From the NCBI RefSeq assembly GCF_017255015.1, contig NZ_JAFKCS010000012.1, forward strand, positions 1-64,000: 64,000 bases of DNA, written 5' to 3'. The translations under genes were made by a program, and so were the position numbers. The notes under the pieces are model-generated. The model was given only the letters and a program-made list of their open reading frames with translations. It was not told the origin of the DNA and searched no databases. Every line of letters starts with the position of its first letter. Position 1 is the first letter of the stretch. This DNA comes from Bowmanella yangjiangensis. GTDB lineage: Bacteria > Pseudomonadota > Gammaproteobacteria > Enterobacterales > Alteromonadaceae. This document shows, in pieces, positions 49,647 through 59,199 of the stretch.

Positions 49647-50393
49647 TCAAATTACCTGCCAGATCAATTTTACCCCCATTAGCAGTAGCAACCCATGCAA
49701 GATCCCCATAAAAACCCTGTTATTCAACCGGGTACGCAACCACAGTCCCAGGCGATTACCCAGCCAGGTCAGCGGAAAGAAAACCAGCGCCAAGCCAGCC
49801 AGATGCCAGTCAAGCACGCCGTAATAAACAAAGGGGAATAATTTTGCGACATTCATACCCGCATATACCACCGCGCTTGTCGCCACTAAGGTCGCAGGAG
49901 GCAGGGTTAGCGACAACAAATGCATCATCAGAGGAGGGCCCCCGGCATGCAGCAAGGTGCTGCTTAATCCAGATGCAGAAGCCAGCACAATCCCGGCAGG
50001 CCGGCTTGCCAACCAGGCACAATGCAGATGTCGGCCCAACAGATAGCGTAGTGCAAACAAACAACTCAGTGCACCAATCAGCCCTTGTAACCAGAGCGTG
50101 GGAAGATGGCCAAGCAGCAAACTGCCCAGTAATAAACCTATTGCCACGCCGGGTAATAAAAGTCGTAGTCTTACGCCGTCCCATTGGCGCCAATAGCTTT
50201 TTAAACTGAACATATCGGCCAGCAGCAACAGCGGTAACATCAGCCCCAAAGCCTGCTGAGGCGACAACACCAACAGTAGAAGGGGCACAGAGAATATCCC
50301 CAGTGCCCCGGCGAATCCGGATTTGGAAATCCCGGTCAACACCACAACCAGTGAAATCAGACCTAGACCGAAGGGATCCAAATCCATCAGCAT
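49647..50393 (-). CDS. TauE/SafE-family membrane permease
   Basis: 248 aa with seven or eight TM helices. The family repeat LTGISKSGFAGALGIFSVPLLLLVLSPQQALG is at residues 20-51, and a second related repeat follows (HAGGPPLMMHLLSLTLPPATLVATSA). Such proteins export sulfite, sulfonates or other anions. It ends just before pirin's minus-strand neighbours and begins 2 bp after the pirin stop. Confidence 0.88.
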   Translation of the reverse strand: MLMDLDPFGLGLISLVVVLTGISKSGFAGALGIFSVPLLLLVLSPQQALGLMLPLLLLADMFSLKSYWRQWDGVRLRLLLPGVAIGLLLGSLLLGHLPTLWLQGLIGALSCLFALRYLLGRHLHCAWLASRPAGIVLASASGLSSTLLHAGGPPLMMHLLSLTLPPATLVATSAVVYAGMNVAKLFPFVYYGVLDWHLAGLALVFFPLTWLGNRLGLWLRTRLNNRVFMGILHGLLLLMGVKLIWQVI

Positions 50394-50395
50394 AG

Positions 50396-51094
50396 TCAGC
50401 TTGCCTGCTCCGGCAAATCAAACCACAGCGCCTGCATGTCTGTATCAGCCTGTAAAACCAACGCATCGCTTCGCACCAGACCGACCCCATCACCTCCTTG
50501 CAAGCGTTGCTGGCCACTGTGCGCCTGGCCACTGAGTATGTGCAAATAGCCGCTGCGGCTACCAACCTGCAGCTCGATGCTCTCCCCGGCCTTAAGCTCA
50601 AGGCGCGACAAAGTGGCATCCTGACGGATAGACAAGCTGCCATCTCTGCCATCTGGCGTCACTAGTGCCGTGAGTTTGCCATGCTGCTTGATGGTCGCCT
50701 GTTGGTAGCCGGGTTTGACCCCACGCATATTGGGCTGAATCCAGATCTGCAAAAAATGCACAGGGTCGTTTGCGGACGCATTGTATTCCGAATGCATAAT
50801 ACCGCTGCCAGCACTCATCAGCTGCACATCACCAGCAGGGATGACAAACTCGTTACCGGTACTGTCTTTATGTTGCAAAGCACCATCCAGCACATAGGAG
50901 ATAATCTCCATATCGCGGTGACCGTGCGTATCAAACCCAGCACCACCGCGCACCCTGTCGTCATTGATAACACGCAGTGCGGAAATACCCATATGCTTGG
51001 CATCATAGTAGTGGCCAAATGAAAAAGTGTGACGGCTGTCCAACCAACCAAAGTTAGCCCGACCGCGATCATCAGCAAGTCTGATGTAATCCAT
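50396..51094 (-). CDS. Pirin family bicupin protein
   Basis: 232 aa. The metal-binding cupin motif is evident: GFDTHGHRDMEIISYVLDGALQHKDSTGNE (His-x-His and Glu) and SAGSGIMHSEYNAS. The protein resembles YhhW, a quercetinase-like pirin. It lies 2 bp upstream of the TauE/SafE gene (shared operon) and downstream of a LysR regulator on the same strand. Confidence 0.92.
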   Translation of the reverse strand: MDYIRLADDRGRANFGWLDSRHTFSFGHYYDAKHMGISALRVINDDRVRGGAGFDTHGHRDMEIISYVLDGALQHKDSTGNEFVIPAGDVQLMSAGSGIMHSEYNASANDPVHFLQIWIQPNMRGVKPGYQQATIKQHGKLTALVTPDGRDGSLSIRQDATLSRLELKAGESIELQVGSRSGYLHILSGQAHSGQQRLQGGDGVGLVRSDALVLQADTDMQALWFDLPEQAS

Positions 51095-51183
51095 GATTTG
51101 TCCTCAATTTGAAGTTTACATGGACGTACTATAGAAACGAATTTAAAGAACTTAAATTAGATAATTATCCAAGATAAATTCGT

Positions 51184-52098
51184 TTAATTCGAATTACCAA
51201 GTTGTTCAGCGGTCAACAGGCTTTCCGATTGATATCGCAGTTCTCCGATGAAAGTGCGCGCTGCCGGTCCCAAGCGATCCCCATCCGCAAAGCACAAATA
51301 CAATTGGGCTGTTCGTTTTACTCCCTGTGCCAAAGGCAACGGCTTAAGCAGTCCAGACTGCAACTCTTGCTCAATGGCAGGCACAGGTAACCAGGCATAG
51401 CCAAATCCCTGGCTGATCATATCTATTGATGTGCGCACATGGCTCACGGTCCAGCGCTGGTCAGCCCCCAGCCAGCCCACATCTTTACCTGAACTACTGG
51501 CAGAGTCCCTGACCACAATTTGCCTATGCGATTTCAAATCTTCAAAACTCAATGCCTGTTCTTGCTGATGCAATGCATGGCTAGGATTCGCCACGGCCAG
51601 AAACTCAATCTGACAAAACTCCTCATTAAAGCCGTTTGTCAGCGCCACGGGTGAGATTGCAATGTCCACTTTGGCTTTTTCCAACAGCTCCTGTGCACCA
51701 CTGAGCACGGTTTCCATCAGCTCTATACGTAATAATGGAAATTGTGCAGATACTGTGTCCAGCACCCGGTACAGCAAATTCTGCGGGAACACCTCATCAA
51801 CAGCGATTTTTAATTGGGTTTCAGTACCTGACCCTAATCCGGTTGCCACCGCCTCCAACTTTGCCGCTTCATCAAGTAAGTAGTTTGCCCGGCGCAACAT
51901 TAACTCCCCTGCCTGGGTCAGGCCTACTTTTCGCCCCTGAACTTTAAGTAGCTTAATACCTAGCGAGTCTTCCAGCTTCTGCACCGCATGGTGAATGGTT
52001 GACTGGCTCTTGTGGATAGCATCGCCAGCCTGGCTAAACCCACCATGTTCCACCACCGCGCGGAACATCCGCCATTGCCCCAATGTCGTTTTCAGCAT
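51184..52098 (-). CDS. LysR-family transcriptional regulator
   Basis: 304 aa. The N-terminal winged helix (FSQAGDAIHKSQSTIHHAVQKLEDSLGIKLL) and the LysR effector domain are clear. Codirectional with and 89 bp upstream of the pirin gene, which it may regulate. The ligand is unknown. Confidence 0.9.
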   Translation of the reverse strand: MLKTTLGQWRMFRAVVEHGGFSQAGDAIHKSQSTIHHAVQKLEDSLGIKLLKVQGRKVGLTQAGELMLRRANYLLDEAAKLEAVATGLGSGTETQLKIAVDEVFPQNLLYRVLDTVSAQFPLLRIELMETVLSGAQELLEKAKVDIAISPVALTNGFNEEFCQIEFLAVANPSHALHQQEQALSFEDLKSHRQIVVRDSASSSGKDVGWLGADQRWTVSHVRTSIDMISQGFGYAWLPVPAIEQELQSGLLKPLPLAQGVKRTAQLYLCFADGDRLGPAARTFIGELRYQSESLLTAEQLGNSN

Positions 52099-52210
52099 TC
52101 ACAAATCCTTATCGCAATCAGGCAGATGCCGCCCATTAATTCGCTTTAGCTATAAATACTAAGGGATTTTTTAAAAATTGGTTCAAAAATATCGAACAAA
52201 CATAATGAAT

Positions 52211-53428
52211 TTACCCCGCCAGCCAACCTAAACCCGCTAGCACCGCACAAGGTAGCACCAACCAGGCCGCAGACAGTCTGACAAACTGCAACAAAGCAAA
52301 AGCCAGCAGAGCTAATAAGGCGTCTTGCATGGATTGAATGGTCGCGCCAAACAAAGGGTTGATCAGCACCGCTAACAGCAGCCCTACCACGGCAGCATTA
52401 GCACCCAGCAGCCCCTGACGGGCCAGATGATGTTTTCGCAGCGTCGACCAGAATGGCAGGGCTCCTATGACCAGCAGACAGCCGGGCATAAAGATCCCCA
52501 CCAGAGCAATCAAGGCTGCCAGCCAACCAGATGATGTCGCCGACGATGAAGCACCAACAAAAGCAGCAAAAGTAAACAGCGGACCTGGCACAGCCTGCGC
52601 AGCACCATAACCGGCCAGGAAGGTATCCGGGCTTATTTGTTGTGGCACTAATTCGGCCTGCAGGAGCGGTAACACCACATGTCCACCGCCAAAAACCAGC
52701 GCCCCAGCCCGATAAACGCTGTCAAACAATGATAATAGCGGAACCTTGAACTGCTCTGCCATAAGCGGCAGTGTCAGCAACAATGCCATACAGAGCAGCA
52801 GCATCACCCCTCCTAAGGTTTTACTTAGGGGTACATTCAATTCGGTATTCTGCGCCCCGCCCACCACAGGTTTACCCCACCAAAAAGCTGACGCCGCAGC
52901 AACTACAATTACCAACAGTTGCATTTTACTGCCAGGCCAGAGCAGCAGTAAAAAACAGGCAGCCAGTGCAACAACACGACGAATAACGTCAGGACATAAC
53001 GACCGCCCCATAGACAACACCGCATGGGCCACCACAGCCACTGCCAGCACTTTAAGTCCATGCAGCCAGTCCCATCCTAACACCAGCCCCAGGTCTTCCA
53101 AATGTAAAGCAAAAAAGGTCAGCAGCAACGCCGAGGGTAAGGTAAAGCCTAGCCAGGCCAGCAAGGCACCCCGCATTCCTCCCTTTAGTAAGCCAATAGC
53201 CATACCCACCTGACTGCTGGCCGGTCCGGGTAAGAACTGGCAAAGGGCGATAAGCTCCGCATAAGCCGACTCAGACAGCCATTTGCGTTTGTCGACAAAC
53301 TCTGTGCGAAAAAATCCCAGATGGGCAACAGGGCCACCGAAGGATGTCAGGCCCAGGCGTAAAAACACCCAGAACAATGTCCACATTGAAATACCAGCAA
53401 GCGATTGCTGAGAGGATGATGAATTCAC
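52211..53428 (-). CDS. chrA: Chromate transporter ChrA, two-domain form
   Basis: 405 aa, with two CHR domains: FLRLGLTSFGGPVAHLGFFRTEFV...FLPGPASSQVGMAIG near the N-terminus, and AGALVFGGGHVVLPLL...QAVPGPLFTFAAFVG in the second half. About ten TM helices. It exports chromate by proton-coupled transport in studied cases and may also act on other anions such as sulfate. Monocistronic. Confidence 0.93.
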   Translation of the reverse strand: MNSSSSQQSLAGISMWTLFWVFLRLGLTSFGGPVAHLGFFRTEFVDKRKWLSESAYAELIALCQFLPGPASSQVGMAIGLLKGGMRGALLAWLGFTLPSALLLTFFALHLEDLGLVLGWDWLHGLKVLAVAVVAHAVLSMGRSLCPDVIRRVVALAACFLLLLWPGSKMQLLVIVVAAASAFWWGKPVVGGAQNTELNVPLSKTLGGVMLLLCMALLLTLPLMAEQFKVPLLSLFDSVYRAGALVFGGGHVVLPLLQAELVPQQISPDTFLAGYGAAQAVPGPLFTFAAFVGASSSATSSGWLAALIALVGIFMPGCLLVIGALPFWSTLRKHHLARQGLLGANAAVVGLLLAVLINPLFGATIQSMQDALLALLAFALLQFVRLSAAWLVLPCAVLAGLGWLAG

Positions 53429-53560
53429 AGTTGGTAGTCCAGAGCAGTATGACGCCTACTATAGATTGTGCCGCACTGGCGAACAACAGGCGTTCAACCT
53501 TTGACCTGTGGCGGGCTTAGCCGTTAATCTGCCAGCATAAAAACAACAACAGGAACCTTT

Positions 53561-54586
53561 ATGTCCGACACTAATCTCGGCTTCGCCCTTAAGTTGCTGG
53601 ATGATACCCAGGCCCCTTTCCACCAGCGCTTATCTCTGCACGAGAAGCCCGTCCCCACGCCACAAAAAGGCCAAGTGTTGGTCAAGATACTGGCATCGCC
53701 GGTGAATCCGTCAGATTTAGTTTATTTGCGAGGCCAATATGGATTGCCGCCGCAAGCGAATGCCTATGCAGGCTTTGAAGGCTGCGGACTGGTTATCAAA
53801 GCCAATGCCGGCTTGTATGGAAAATGGTTGGTCGGCAAACGTGTGGCACTCTCGGCCCAACCCGGTCAGGACGGTTTATGGGCCAAATATGCCTGTACAC
53901 TGGCTAGTTACTGTTTGCCACTACGCGACAGCATCAGCAACGCACAAGGGGCGACCCTTATTGTGAATCCCTTAACCTCTATCTGCTTAGTGGAACGTGC
54001 CCGGCAACTCGACGCCCGCGCTATCGTCATCAATGCGGCGGCCAGCCAGGTAGGAAAAGGACTCATTCGTTACGCCCAAACGCAGGGTATGAAAACCATT
54101 GCCACCGTGCGCAGTCAACCCAATCTGGAGGTGTTACGTAAGTTGGGTGCTGATTATGCCTTGTTAACCACTGAGCCCGATTTTAATCAGCAACTTAAAG
54201 ACGCCGTGGAAGCTTGTGGCGCTTCGGTTTTAATGGATGCGGTTGCTGACCAGGATACCGCGCTTTTACTTAGGCAGATGCCAAGCGGCAGCACGGCCAT
54301 TGTATACGGCAGGCTGGAAGAGAGTCAGGATCCTCTGGGTGGTAAGTTCAGTGTAGCTGATGTGATTTTTCGCGACGTGCGTATTGAAGGCTTCTGGCTG
54401 GCTCGTACCCTGAAAAAAGCCCCGATTTGGCAGGTGATAAAATTAAACAGAAAAGTGCAGCAACTCTTCAGTGACGGCACCTTTAACACGGATATCTACG
54501 CGCAAACTGGTTTCGATGGCTTCGTCACAGCACTGGAACACTACGCGGCGCACAAAAGTGACGGCAAGGTCATTCTCTGCCCCTAA
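53561..54586 (+). CDS. Zinc-less MDR oxidoreductase (MECR/QOR-like)
   Basis: 341 aa. VLVKILASPVNPSDLVYLRGQYG and YAGFEGCGLVI at the front and IVINAAASQVGKGLIRYAQ as a nucleotide-binding loop place it in the medium-chain reductase superfamily. No zinc-ligand Cys cluster is visible. Similar to trans-2-enoyl reductase and quinone oxidoreductase subfamilies; the exact substrate cannot be told. Confidence 0.85.
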   Translation: MSDTNLGFALKLLDDTQAPFHQRLSLHEKPVPTPQKGQVLVKILASPVNPSDLVYLRGQYGLPPQANAYAGFEGCGLVIKANAGLYGKWLVGKRVALSAQPGQDGLWAKYACTLASYCLPLRDSISNAQGATLIVNPLTSICLVERARQLDARAIVINAAASQVGKGLIRYAQTQGMKTIATVRSQPNLEVLRKLGADYALLTTEPDFNQQLKDAVEACGASVLMDAVADQDTALLLRQMPSGSTAIVYGRLEESQDPLGGKFSVADVIFRDVRIEGFWLARTLKKAPIWQVIKLNRKVQQLFSDGTFNTDIYAQTGFDGFVTALEHYAAHKSDGKVILCP

Positions 54587-54619
54587 ACCATGCCGTCTTT
54601 GCGAGGTAAACGGCTGGCG

Positions 54620-55012
54620 TCAGGGCAGACGCTGCCATACTTCATGTTCAACCAACTGACCATCCTGCCAGCGATTTTTCTGCCAGAGATCACCTTCCAG
54701 TTGGTAATCAAACTGGTACTTCCCGTCAGCAGGAACTGGGTATGAGGTGTGCACTGGGCGCTCGGTGTAAGTTTTATCATTGGCTTCGAAGTTGCCGGCA
54801 CCCGCTGCCCAGAATTTCCCATCGGACATGGTGATAAAGCTGAAGTGATTGTCTGACACGACTTTGATAGCAGTTAACTTCAAGCCTTCATAGTCAATTT
54901 TTTGCCCCTGCTCATTCACATAAAACCCAGACTTGAGCTGCCAGCTGCCCTTTAGCGGATGCGCCATCACACTGCTTGCCATTAATGCGCAGAATAAAAT
55001 CAGATACTTCAT
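54620..55012 (-). CDS. Small exported lipocalin-like protein
   Basis: 130 aa with a signal peptide (MKYLILFCALMASSVMA, cut before HPLKG). The mature part (GSWQLKSGFYVNEQGQKIDY, then FSFITMSDGKFWAAGAGNFE, then YQLEGDLWQKN) has the short-strand pattern of lipocalin-like domains. Its start lies 1 bp after the RidA-family stop, so it is in that operon. Function unknown. Confidence 0.7.
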   Translation of the reverse strand: MKYLILFCALMASSVMAHPLKGSWQLKSGFYVNEQGQKIDYEGLKLTAIKVVSDNHFSFITMSDGKFWAAGAGNFEANDKTYTERPVHTSYPVPADGKYQFDYQLEGDLWQKNRWQDGQLVEHEVWQRLP

Positions 55013-55013
55013 T

Positions 55014-55466
55014 TTAGTTGTCTCCTTGTACGGGAAGTAAAACCTGCACTTCTACTTCAATCAAAAACTCTTGCAGATAAAGCCGCTCCACCTGCACCCA
55101 GGTTGCACTGGGATAATTGCCTTGGGTAAAGAATGCCTTTCTCTCATCCTGTAATGTCTTCAGCTTGTCGATATCCCGGGTGTAGATGGTTTCCCGGACA
55201 ATAGCCCGAGTGTCTGTGCCGTAGTCGGCGAGAATATTGCTGATACTCTGGTAACAACTTTTCAGTTGCGCCGACATATCCTCCCCCGATCCGACGATAC
55301 CCGACAGATACAATTGATTACCGACTCTGCTAACCGCACTTATACCTAAGTCCCGCTCAAAAGGGGCGTAGTGCTTGCGTTCAATCTCCTGCGAGGTCGG
55401 CAGGCTCTGACACCCCCCTACACACAAGGCGGCACACAGCCAGCTAAAAATGAACCATTTAGACAT
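55014..55466 (-). CDS. RidA-family lipoprotein
   Basis: 150 aa from the ATG at 55466, which has GGAGGA upstream. A lipobox (LCVGGC, Cys about 19) precedes a Rid/YjgF-type domain: VSRVGNQLYLSGIVGSGEDM, then QLKSCYQSISNILADYGTDTRAIVRETIYTRDIDKL, and YPSATWVQVERL. Cytoplasmic RidA deaminates reactive enamines; an exported form must have another role. The usual active Arg of RidA is not clearly present. Confidence 0.8.
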   Translation of the reverse strand: MSKWFIFSWLCAALCVGGCQSLPTSQEIERKHYAPFERDLGISAVSRVGNQLYLSGIVGSGEDMSAQLKSCYQSISNILADYGTDTRAIVRETIYTRDIDKLKTLQDERKAFFTQGNYPSATWVQVERLYLQEFLIEVEVQVLLPVQGDN

Positions 55467-55539
55467 TCCAATCCTCCCAGCAAAAAGAGGATGGATACAC
55501 AAGATGTTCCAACCGAACAACTAAATCAATCTTATTTTG

Positions 55540-56430
55540 TTATGAACTAACATGAAGAATTTCTGATTGGACAGATGGGTCAGAGCCATTGGACTTCAGC
55601 AACAGGTAAATATCGGTCTGCGCCTGACTGACAGGTACATCAGGATAAAAGCTTAGGCGCTGCAAAAACAACGGATAGTTTCCCGCCTGACGGGCTTGTT
55701 CTGGCAACCAGTGGCCATACAGATAACGAATAGCCTCTTCCAGTTGCTGGTCTCCCCCTTTGACACTCAGCCTGGCATAAGTACCAGCAGGTAGTTCAGT
55801 GACATCTATTTCGTCACTTGCCGGCCCCCGATATTCGCAGGCCAATCCAAAGCGGTAATCCTCTGGAGGGGTTTCTGACGGATCATCGTAAAGTAAGTTG
55901 AAGGTAGCGCTTTTAGCCGGTGGCAGTTGGTTGGCCTTACGCCAGGCAATAAAGCGCTGGATACTTTGTCCCAGTAAATGGGGAGCCCCTTGATGGACCA
56001 GTAATGCAACAGGGGTAGTTGTGCGCTGCACGAGTTGAACCTGAAAGTCCGATGTGGATGTCATGATGGTTTCCTTCTGTGGATAGTGGTGCCACCAATG
56101 CCAGTCCGGATTTTGACGAAAAGCAGAGGGACTCAGCCCACTGACCAGTCTAAAAGCCCTGGAGAAGCCTTCCAGACTCTGGTAACCGTTATCCAGCGCA
56201 ATACAGGTAATACTCATTTGCGGACGAAAGGCTAACTGCCAAGTAGCGCGTTTCAGGCGGGCTTGGCGAATATAGGCACTAAGCCCTAACCCCATTTGCG
56301 CAGAGAACAAGCGGTGAAAGTGAAAAGGCGACTGATAGGCCAGACGGCATAATTCCTCGAGTCTGAGTTCTTGGCTCAAATGACAGTCGATATATTCACA
56401 GACGACTTGCAGATTCGGCATAGGCGGCAC
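55540..56430 (-). CDS. AraC-family regulator with GyrI-like effector domain
   Basis: 296 aa. A bipartite AraC DNA-binding domain comes first (residues 8-105: LRLEELCRLAYQSPFHFHRLFSAQMG, QMSITCIALDNGYQSLEGFSRAFRL), then a GyrI/SbmC-like ligand domain (about 130-290: FGLACEYRGPASDEIDVTELPAGTYARLSVKG). This order resembles Rob/SoxS-type and BmrR-like regulators of drug responses. Translation starts at GTG 56430 or the nearby ATG at 56421. Confidence 0.88.
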   Translation of the reverse strand: MPPMPNLQVVCEYIDCHLSQELRLEELCRLAYQSPFHFHRLFSAQMGLGLSAYIRQARLKRATWQLAFRPQMSITCIALDNGYQSLEGFSRAFRLVSGLSPSAFRQNPDWHWWHHYPQKETIMTSTSDFQVQLVQRTTTPVALLVHQGAPHLLGQSIQRFIAWRKANQLPPAKSATFNLLYDDPSETPPEDYRFGLACEYRGPASDEIDVTELPAGTYARLSVKGGDQQLEEAIRYLYGHWLPEQARQAGNYPLFLQRLSFYPDVPVSQAQTDIYLLLKSNGSDPSVQSEILHVSS

Positions 56431-56493
56431 TCATTAGATTTGTATAGAGCTTACCCATGCCCGGTAAACGTCGCTTGACCATTCTTGCGCAAT

Positions 56494-57327
56494 TCAAGCA
56501 ACGGGCAAATCAGCTCGTGCACCCCATTCCGTCCAGGAGCCGTCATAAAGTGTCAGGTTGCGGTGCCCGCAAGCATAGGCTGCCATCAATAGCACACAAG
56601 CCGTCACACCAGAGCCACAGCTGCACACCAGTTGTTTTTCCTGGGTAAGCCCTTGTGCTGCAAACTGTTCCTGCAGTTGCGCAGGTGGCAGCAGACAGCC
56701 CTGTTCCTGCAACAGGGTAAAAGGTAAATTCGCAGAACCGGGAATATGACCTGAGCGCAGACCTGCCCGTGGCTCCGGCTGCGTGCCTTCGAAGCGACCT
56801 GCACTACGGGCATCCAGTACCAGATAATCACCGCGCCCACTAGCAGTCAGCAGCTGCTCTGCGGTAATAAGTGCGTTCTCCTGCATCTGCGCCTGATATA
56901 GCTTGCCTTGGCCGGGCAGTGCGTATTCATTCGCCAGAGCCCCGCTTTCAGCCTGCCACTTAGGCAAACCACCATCCAAAACATAGACTTTGTCGTGCCC
57001 CATGCATTTGAACATCCACCAGGCACGGGGGGCCGAATAAAGGCCTATATTGTCATACACCACGATCAGGCTGTTATTGTCGATCCCAAGCTCGCCCACC
57101 AATTGGGCAAACAGCGAAGCATCCGGCATGGTATGCGGCAGGGGCGAGTGAGGCTGACAAACCACCTTATCAATATCAAAGCGCAGGGCCCCTGCAATAC
57201 AACACAGGTCGGGGCTCGCGGCCTGGCCAGGTAACGGCATACTGGCATCCAGCAACACCAGATTGGTATCTTTGCGGTGTGCAGCAAGCCATTCGGTACT
57301 CACCGTTACCTGATTGTTCAACATCAT
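56494..57327 (-). CDS. sseA: 3-mercaptopyruvate sulfurtransferase
   Basis: 277 aa with two rhodanese domains. The active-site loop is CSCGSGVTACVL near residues 233-244; the CG(S)GVTA form is that of mercaptopyruvate sulfurtransferases rather than thiosulfate rhodaneses. The first domain includes VLLDASMPLP, SLIVVYDN and SAPRAWWMF. It moves sulfur from 3-mercaptopyruvate to cyanide or thiol acceptors. Located downstream of the MliC-like lipoprotein gene on the same strand, 12 bp apart. Confidence 0.9.
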   Translation of the reverse strand: MMLNNQVTVSTEWLAAHRKDTNLVLLDASMPLPGQAASPDLCCIAGALRFDIDKVVCQPHSPLPHTMPDASLFAQLVGELGIDNNSLIVVYDNIGLYSAPRAWWMFKCMGHDKVYVLDGGLPKWQAESGALANEYALPGQGKLYQAQMQENALITAEQLLTASGRGDYLVLDARSAGRFEGTQPEPRAGLRSGHIPGSANLPFTLLQEQGCLLPPAQLQEQFAAQGLTQEKQLVCSCGSGVTACVLLMAAYACGHRNLTLYDGSWTEWGARADLPVA

Positions 57328-57339
57328 CTACTCCAACAC

Positions 57340-58080
57340 TTAGCTACTGGGCTCACCCCGGTTATCTACCGGGTTAACCACAAATTCAACCTGCAGAGGG
57401 CCGCCCTGAGTCAGCACCTTACACAGGTTGTCCGGGCTATGTTGACAGATGCCCATATGGGTGCGACGTTGTCCGTCCAGCACAAACAACGTCAGGTAAT
57501 ACCCTTGCTCCGGATCCAGTTTGATATTCTGGCCCAGCACAAAATCCTGCTGGGTCACAAACTCCTGTACGTGACTGAAGTTGTCAATAACCAGACTGTC
57601 GACCCGTTCGGCGGCTTTGTCTGCGATACGCGGGTCATACTTGAAGAGAGTGAGTTCCAGGCGCAGCCCGTCAAATGAACCTACGCGCTTTGGAATAATG
57701 AATTCACCGACTACCTGCGCTGCGACAGGGTTGACCACCATAGACACTTCTTTACAGCGCTCCAGGCTTTGACCTTTTTGGTCCAACAGCATGGCTTCAC
57801 TGCCCGCCCCACTGCCTTTAGTCCACCAGATCAGGCTGGCGCCCTGATATTTCGCACCGCTGGCACTAGCGGTGATTTGCATAGCATGAATATGCTGTTT
57901 GTATCTGATACTGGCTTGCTGCTCAGAGGTATAAGCAGCCTCAACCATTTCACCGCTGTCGCAGAGGTATGAAACCGAAGGCAGGAAGTCCTTTACCGCA
58001 GCTTCGGACGGCGTCTTATCGGCCTGGCTACAAGCGAATAATAATGGGGTAATGGCCAACCAAATTAATCTGTTGCGCAT
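57340..58080 (-). CDS. Lipoprotein with MliC-like and YbaY-like domains
   Basis: 246 aa with a lipobox (LLFAC, Cys17). Residues about 35-110 (VSYLCDSGEMVEAAY, MQITASASGAKYQGASLIWW) resemble MliC, the periplasmic inhibitor of c-type lysozyme. The later half (LRLELTLFKYDPRIADKAAERVDSLV ... YYLTLFVLDGQRRTHM) resembles YbaY/YscW-type beta domains. The pairing is inferred from pattern only. It is upstream of and codirectional with sseA. Confidence 0.65.
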   Translation of the reverse strand: MRNRLIWLAITPLLFACSQADKTPSEAAVKDFLPSVSYLCDSGEMVEAAYTSEQQASIRYKQHIHAMQITASASGAKYQGASLIWWTKGSGAGSEAMLLDQKGQSLERCKEVSMVVNPVAAQVVGEFIIPKRVGSFDGLRLELTLFKYDPRIADKAAERVDSLVIDNFSHVQEFVTQQDFVLGQNIKLDPEQGYYLTLFVLDGQRRTHMGICQHSPDNLCKVLTQGGPLQVEFVVNPVDNRGEPSS

Positions 58081-58115
58081 GGAATGCTCCTTGTCTCAGA
58101 CAGAGACCCAATCTA

Positions 58116-58514
58116 TCACAACCAGTGTAAACCGTCATAGGGATGCTGACGCAGGCTATGCAGACGGCTGGCTAGGTCGCCCACATGCGCCTCCAGTTTA
58201 TGGCCGTCAGGATCCAGAAAATACAGTGATTCCCCCTCACTACTATTGTCTTTCCACAAGCTTGTACCCGCTTGCTGCAAACGCTGGCAAAACGGTTCGA
58301 AGTCAACTCTATCCAAACTAAAGGCCAGATGCGTGTAATCTTGCGCTGGCTCCGGCTTGTCCAATGACAAACACAGCCACAATTCTCCCAGGCTCAGATA
58401 GGCCCCTCGTTGCCAGCGCGCATGCCCCTTAAAACCAAGCAATAAGGTATAAAAATCTACCGAGCGCTGCACATCGGCAACGGCCAAGGTGATATGGTTT
58501 AGTCCTTTAAGCAT
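58116..58514 (-). CDS. fosA: FosA-like glutathione transferase (VOC superfamily)
   Basis: 132 aa from the ATG at 58514 ([12 protein letters not shown]). Metal ligands expected for FosA are present: His7, His62 (DYTHLAF) and Glu108 (GHKLEAHVG). The potassium-loop region [24 protein letters not shown] and LWLCLSLD also match plasmid FosA. FosA adds glutathione to the epoxide of fosfomycin. A chromosomal copy gives intrinsic reduced susceptibility in several gammaproteobacteria; activity was not shown here. Confidence 0.85.
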   Translation of the reverse strand: MLKGLNHITLAVADVQRSVDFYTLLLGFKGHARWQRGAYLSLGELWLCLSLDKPEPAQDYTHLAFSLDRVDFEPFCQRLQQAGTSLWKDNSSEGESLYFLDPDGHKLEAHVGDLASRLHSLRQHPYDGLHWL

Positions 58515-58576
58515 TATCAGACAGATGATCTCTAGGTGGCACCAAGCTAACCTGCACGCCATCTCCAGGCAAGGAT

Positions 58577-59155
58577 TTACTTACCTTGCAATCCCTGCTG
58601 TTTGGCTTGTGTCAGCCAATTGGTTTTCTGCTTATCCGTGGCACTGATCATAGGGCCAAGCAAGTGCTGGCTGGTACAGCGGATGCCACAAAATTCCAAG
58701 GTGGTAATTTTAAGCTGTTTAACCGCCGGAGCACCTTGCCACCAGCGAAAATACCAGGGTGGGGTATCCATAGTCAGCACCAGACTGGCGGTTTTACCTG
58801 TGAGTAATTTTTTCTGCACGCTCATACCCTTTTCAAAACGAAACGCAAAACCGGGTAACAAGGTGCGGTCAAATAAACCTTTAAACTTGGCGGGCAGCCC
58901 GCCCCACCATACCGGGCTATACACTACCAGGTGCTCCGCCCACCTCAGCTGCTGTTGGAAACGCTCAAGACAATCTTCCAGCGGTTGTACCTGCGCATAA
59001 CCTTGGCTTAAGTCCGGGTTAAACTCCATGGCAGACAGCAAGCACAGCTGCACCTCATGGTCTTCAGCTGCCCCAGCCTGATAAGACAAAGCTAAAGATT
59101 CACTGAAACTACCGGCTTTGGGGCTACCGCTAATAACCAGAATTCGCTTTTTCAC
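58577..59155 (-). CDS. NAD(P)H oxidoreductase, flavodoxin-like fold
   Basis: 192 aa from GTG at 59155, chosen for the AGGAG 5 bases upstream; ATG 59176 is the alternative. The FMN-binding start [47 protein letters not shown] and the following PPWYFRWW are typical of the quinone reductase/NQO1-like family. It lies 44 bp after the MerR regulator gene on the same strand, which may control it. Confidence 0.85.
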   Translation of the reverse strand: MKKRILVISGSPKAGSFSESLALSYQAGAAEDHEVQLCLLSAMEFNPDLSQGYAQVQPLEDCLERFQQQLRWAEHLVVYSPVWWGGLPAKFKGLFDRTLLPGFAFRFEKGMSVQKKLLTGKTASLVLTMDTPPWYFRWWQGAPAVKQLKITTLEFCGIRCTSQHLLGPMISATDKQKTNWLTQAKQQGLQGK

Positions 59156-59199
59156 ACTAACTCCTTTGGTAAACAAAGGGGCAGTCTAGCGTCTCCCCT

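Noticed and set aside
49810-50652. 280-codon minus-strand frame spanning the TauE/SafE and pirin genes
   Set aside because: It overlaps two well-supported families in another frame, and its composition (many Arg, Cys) is that of a shadow.
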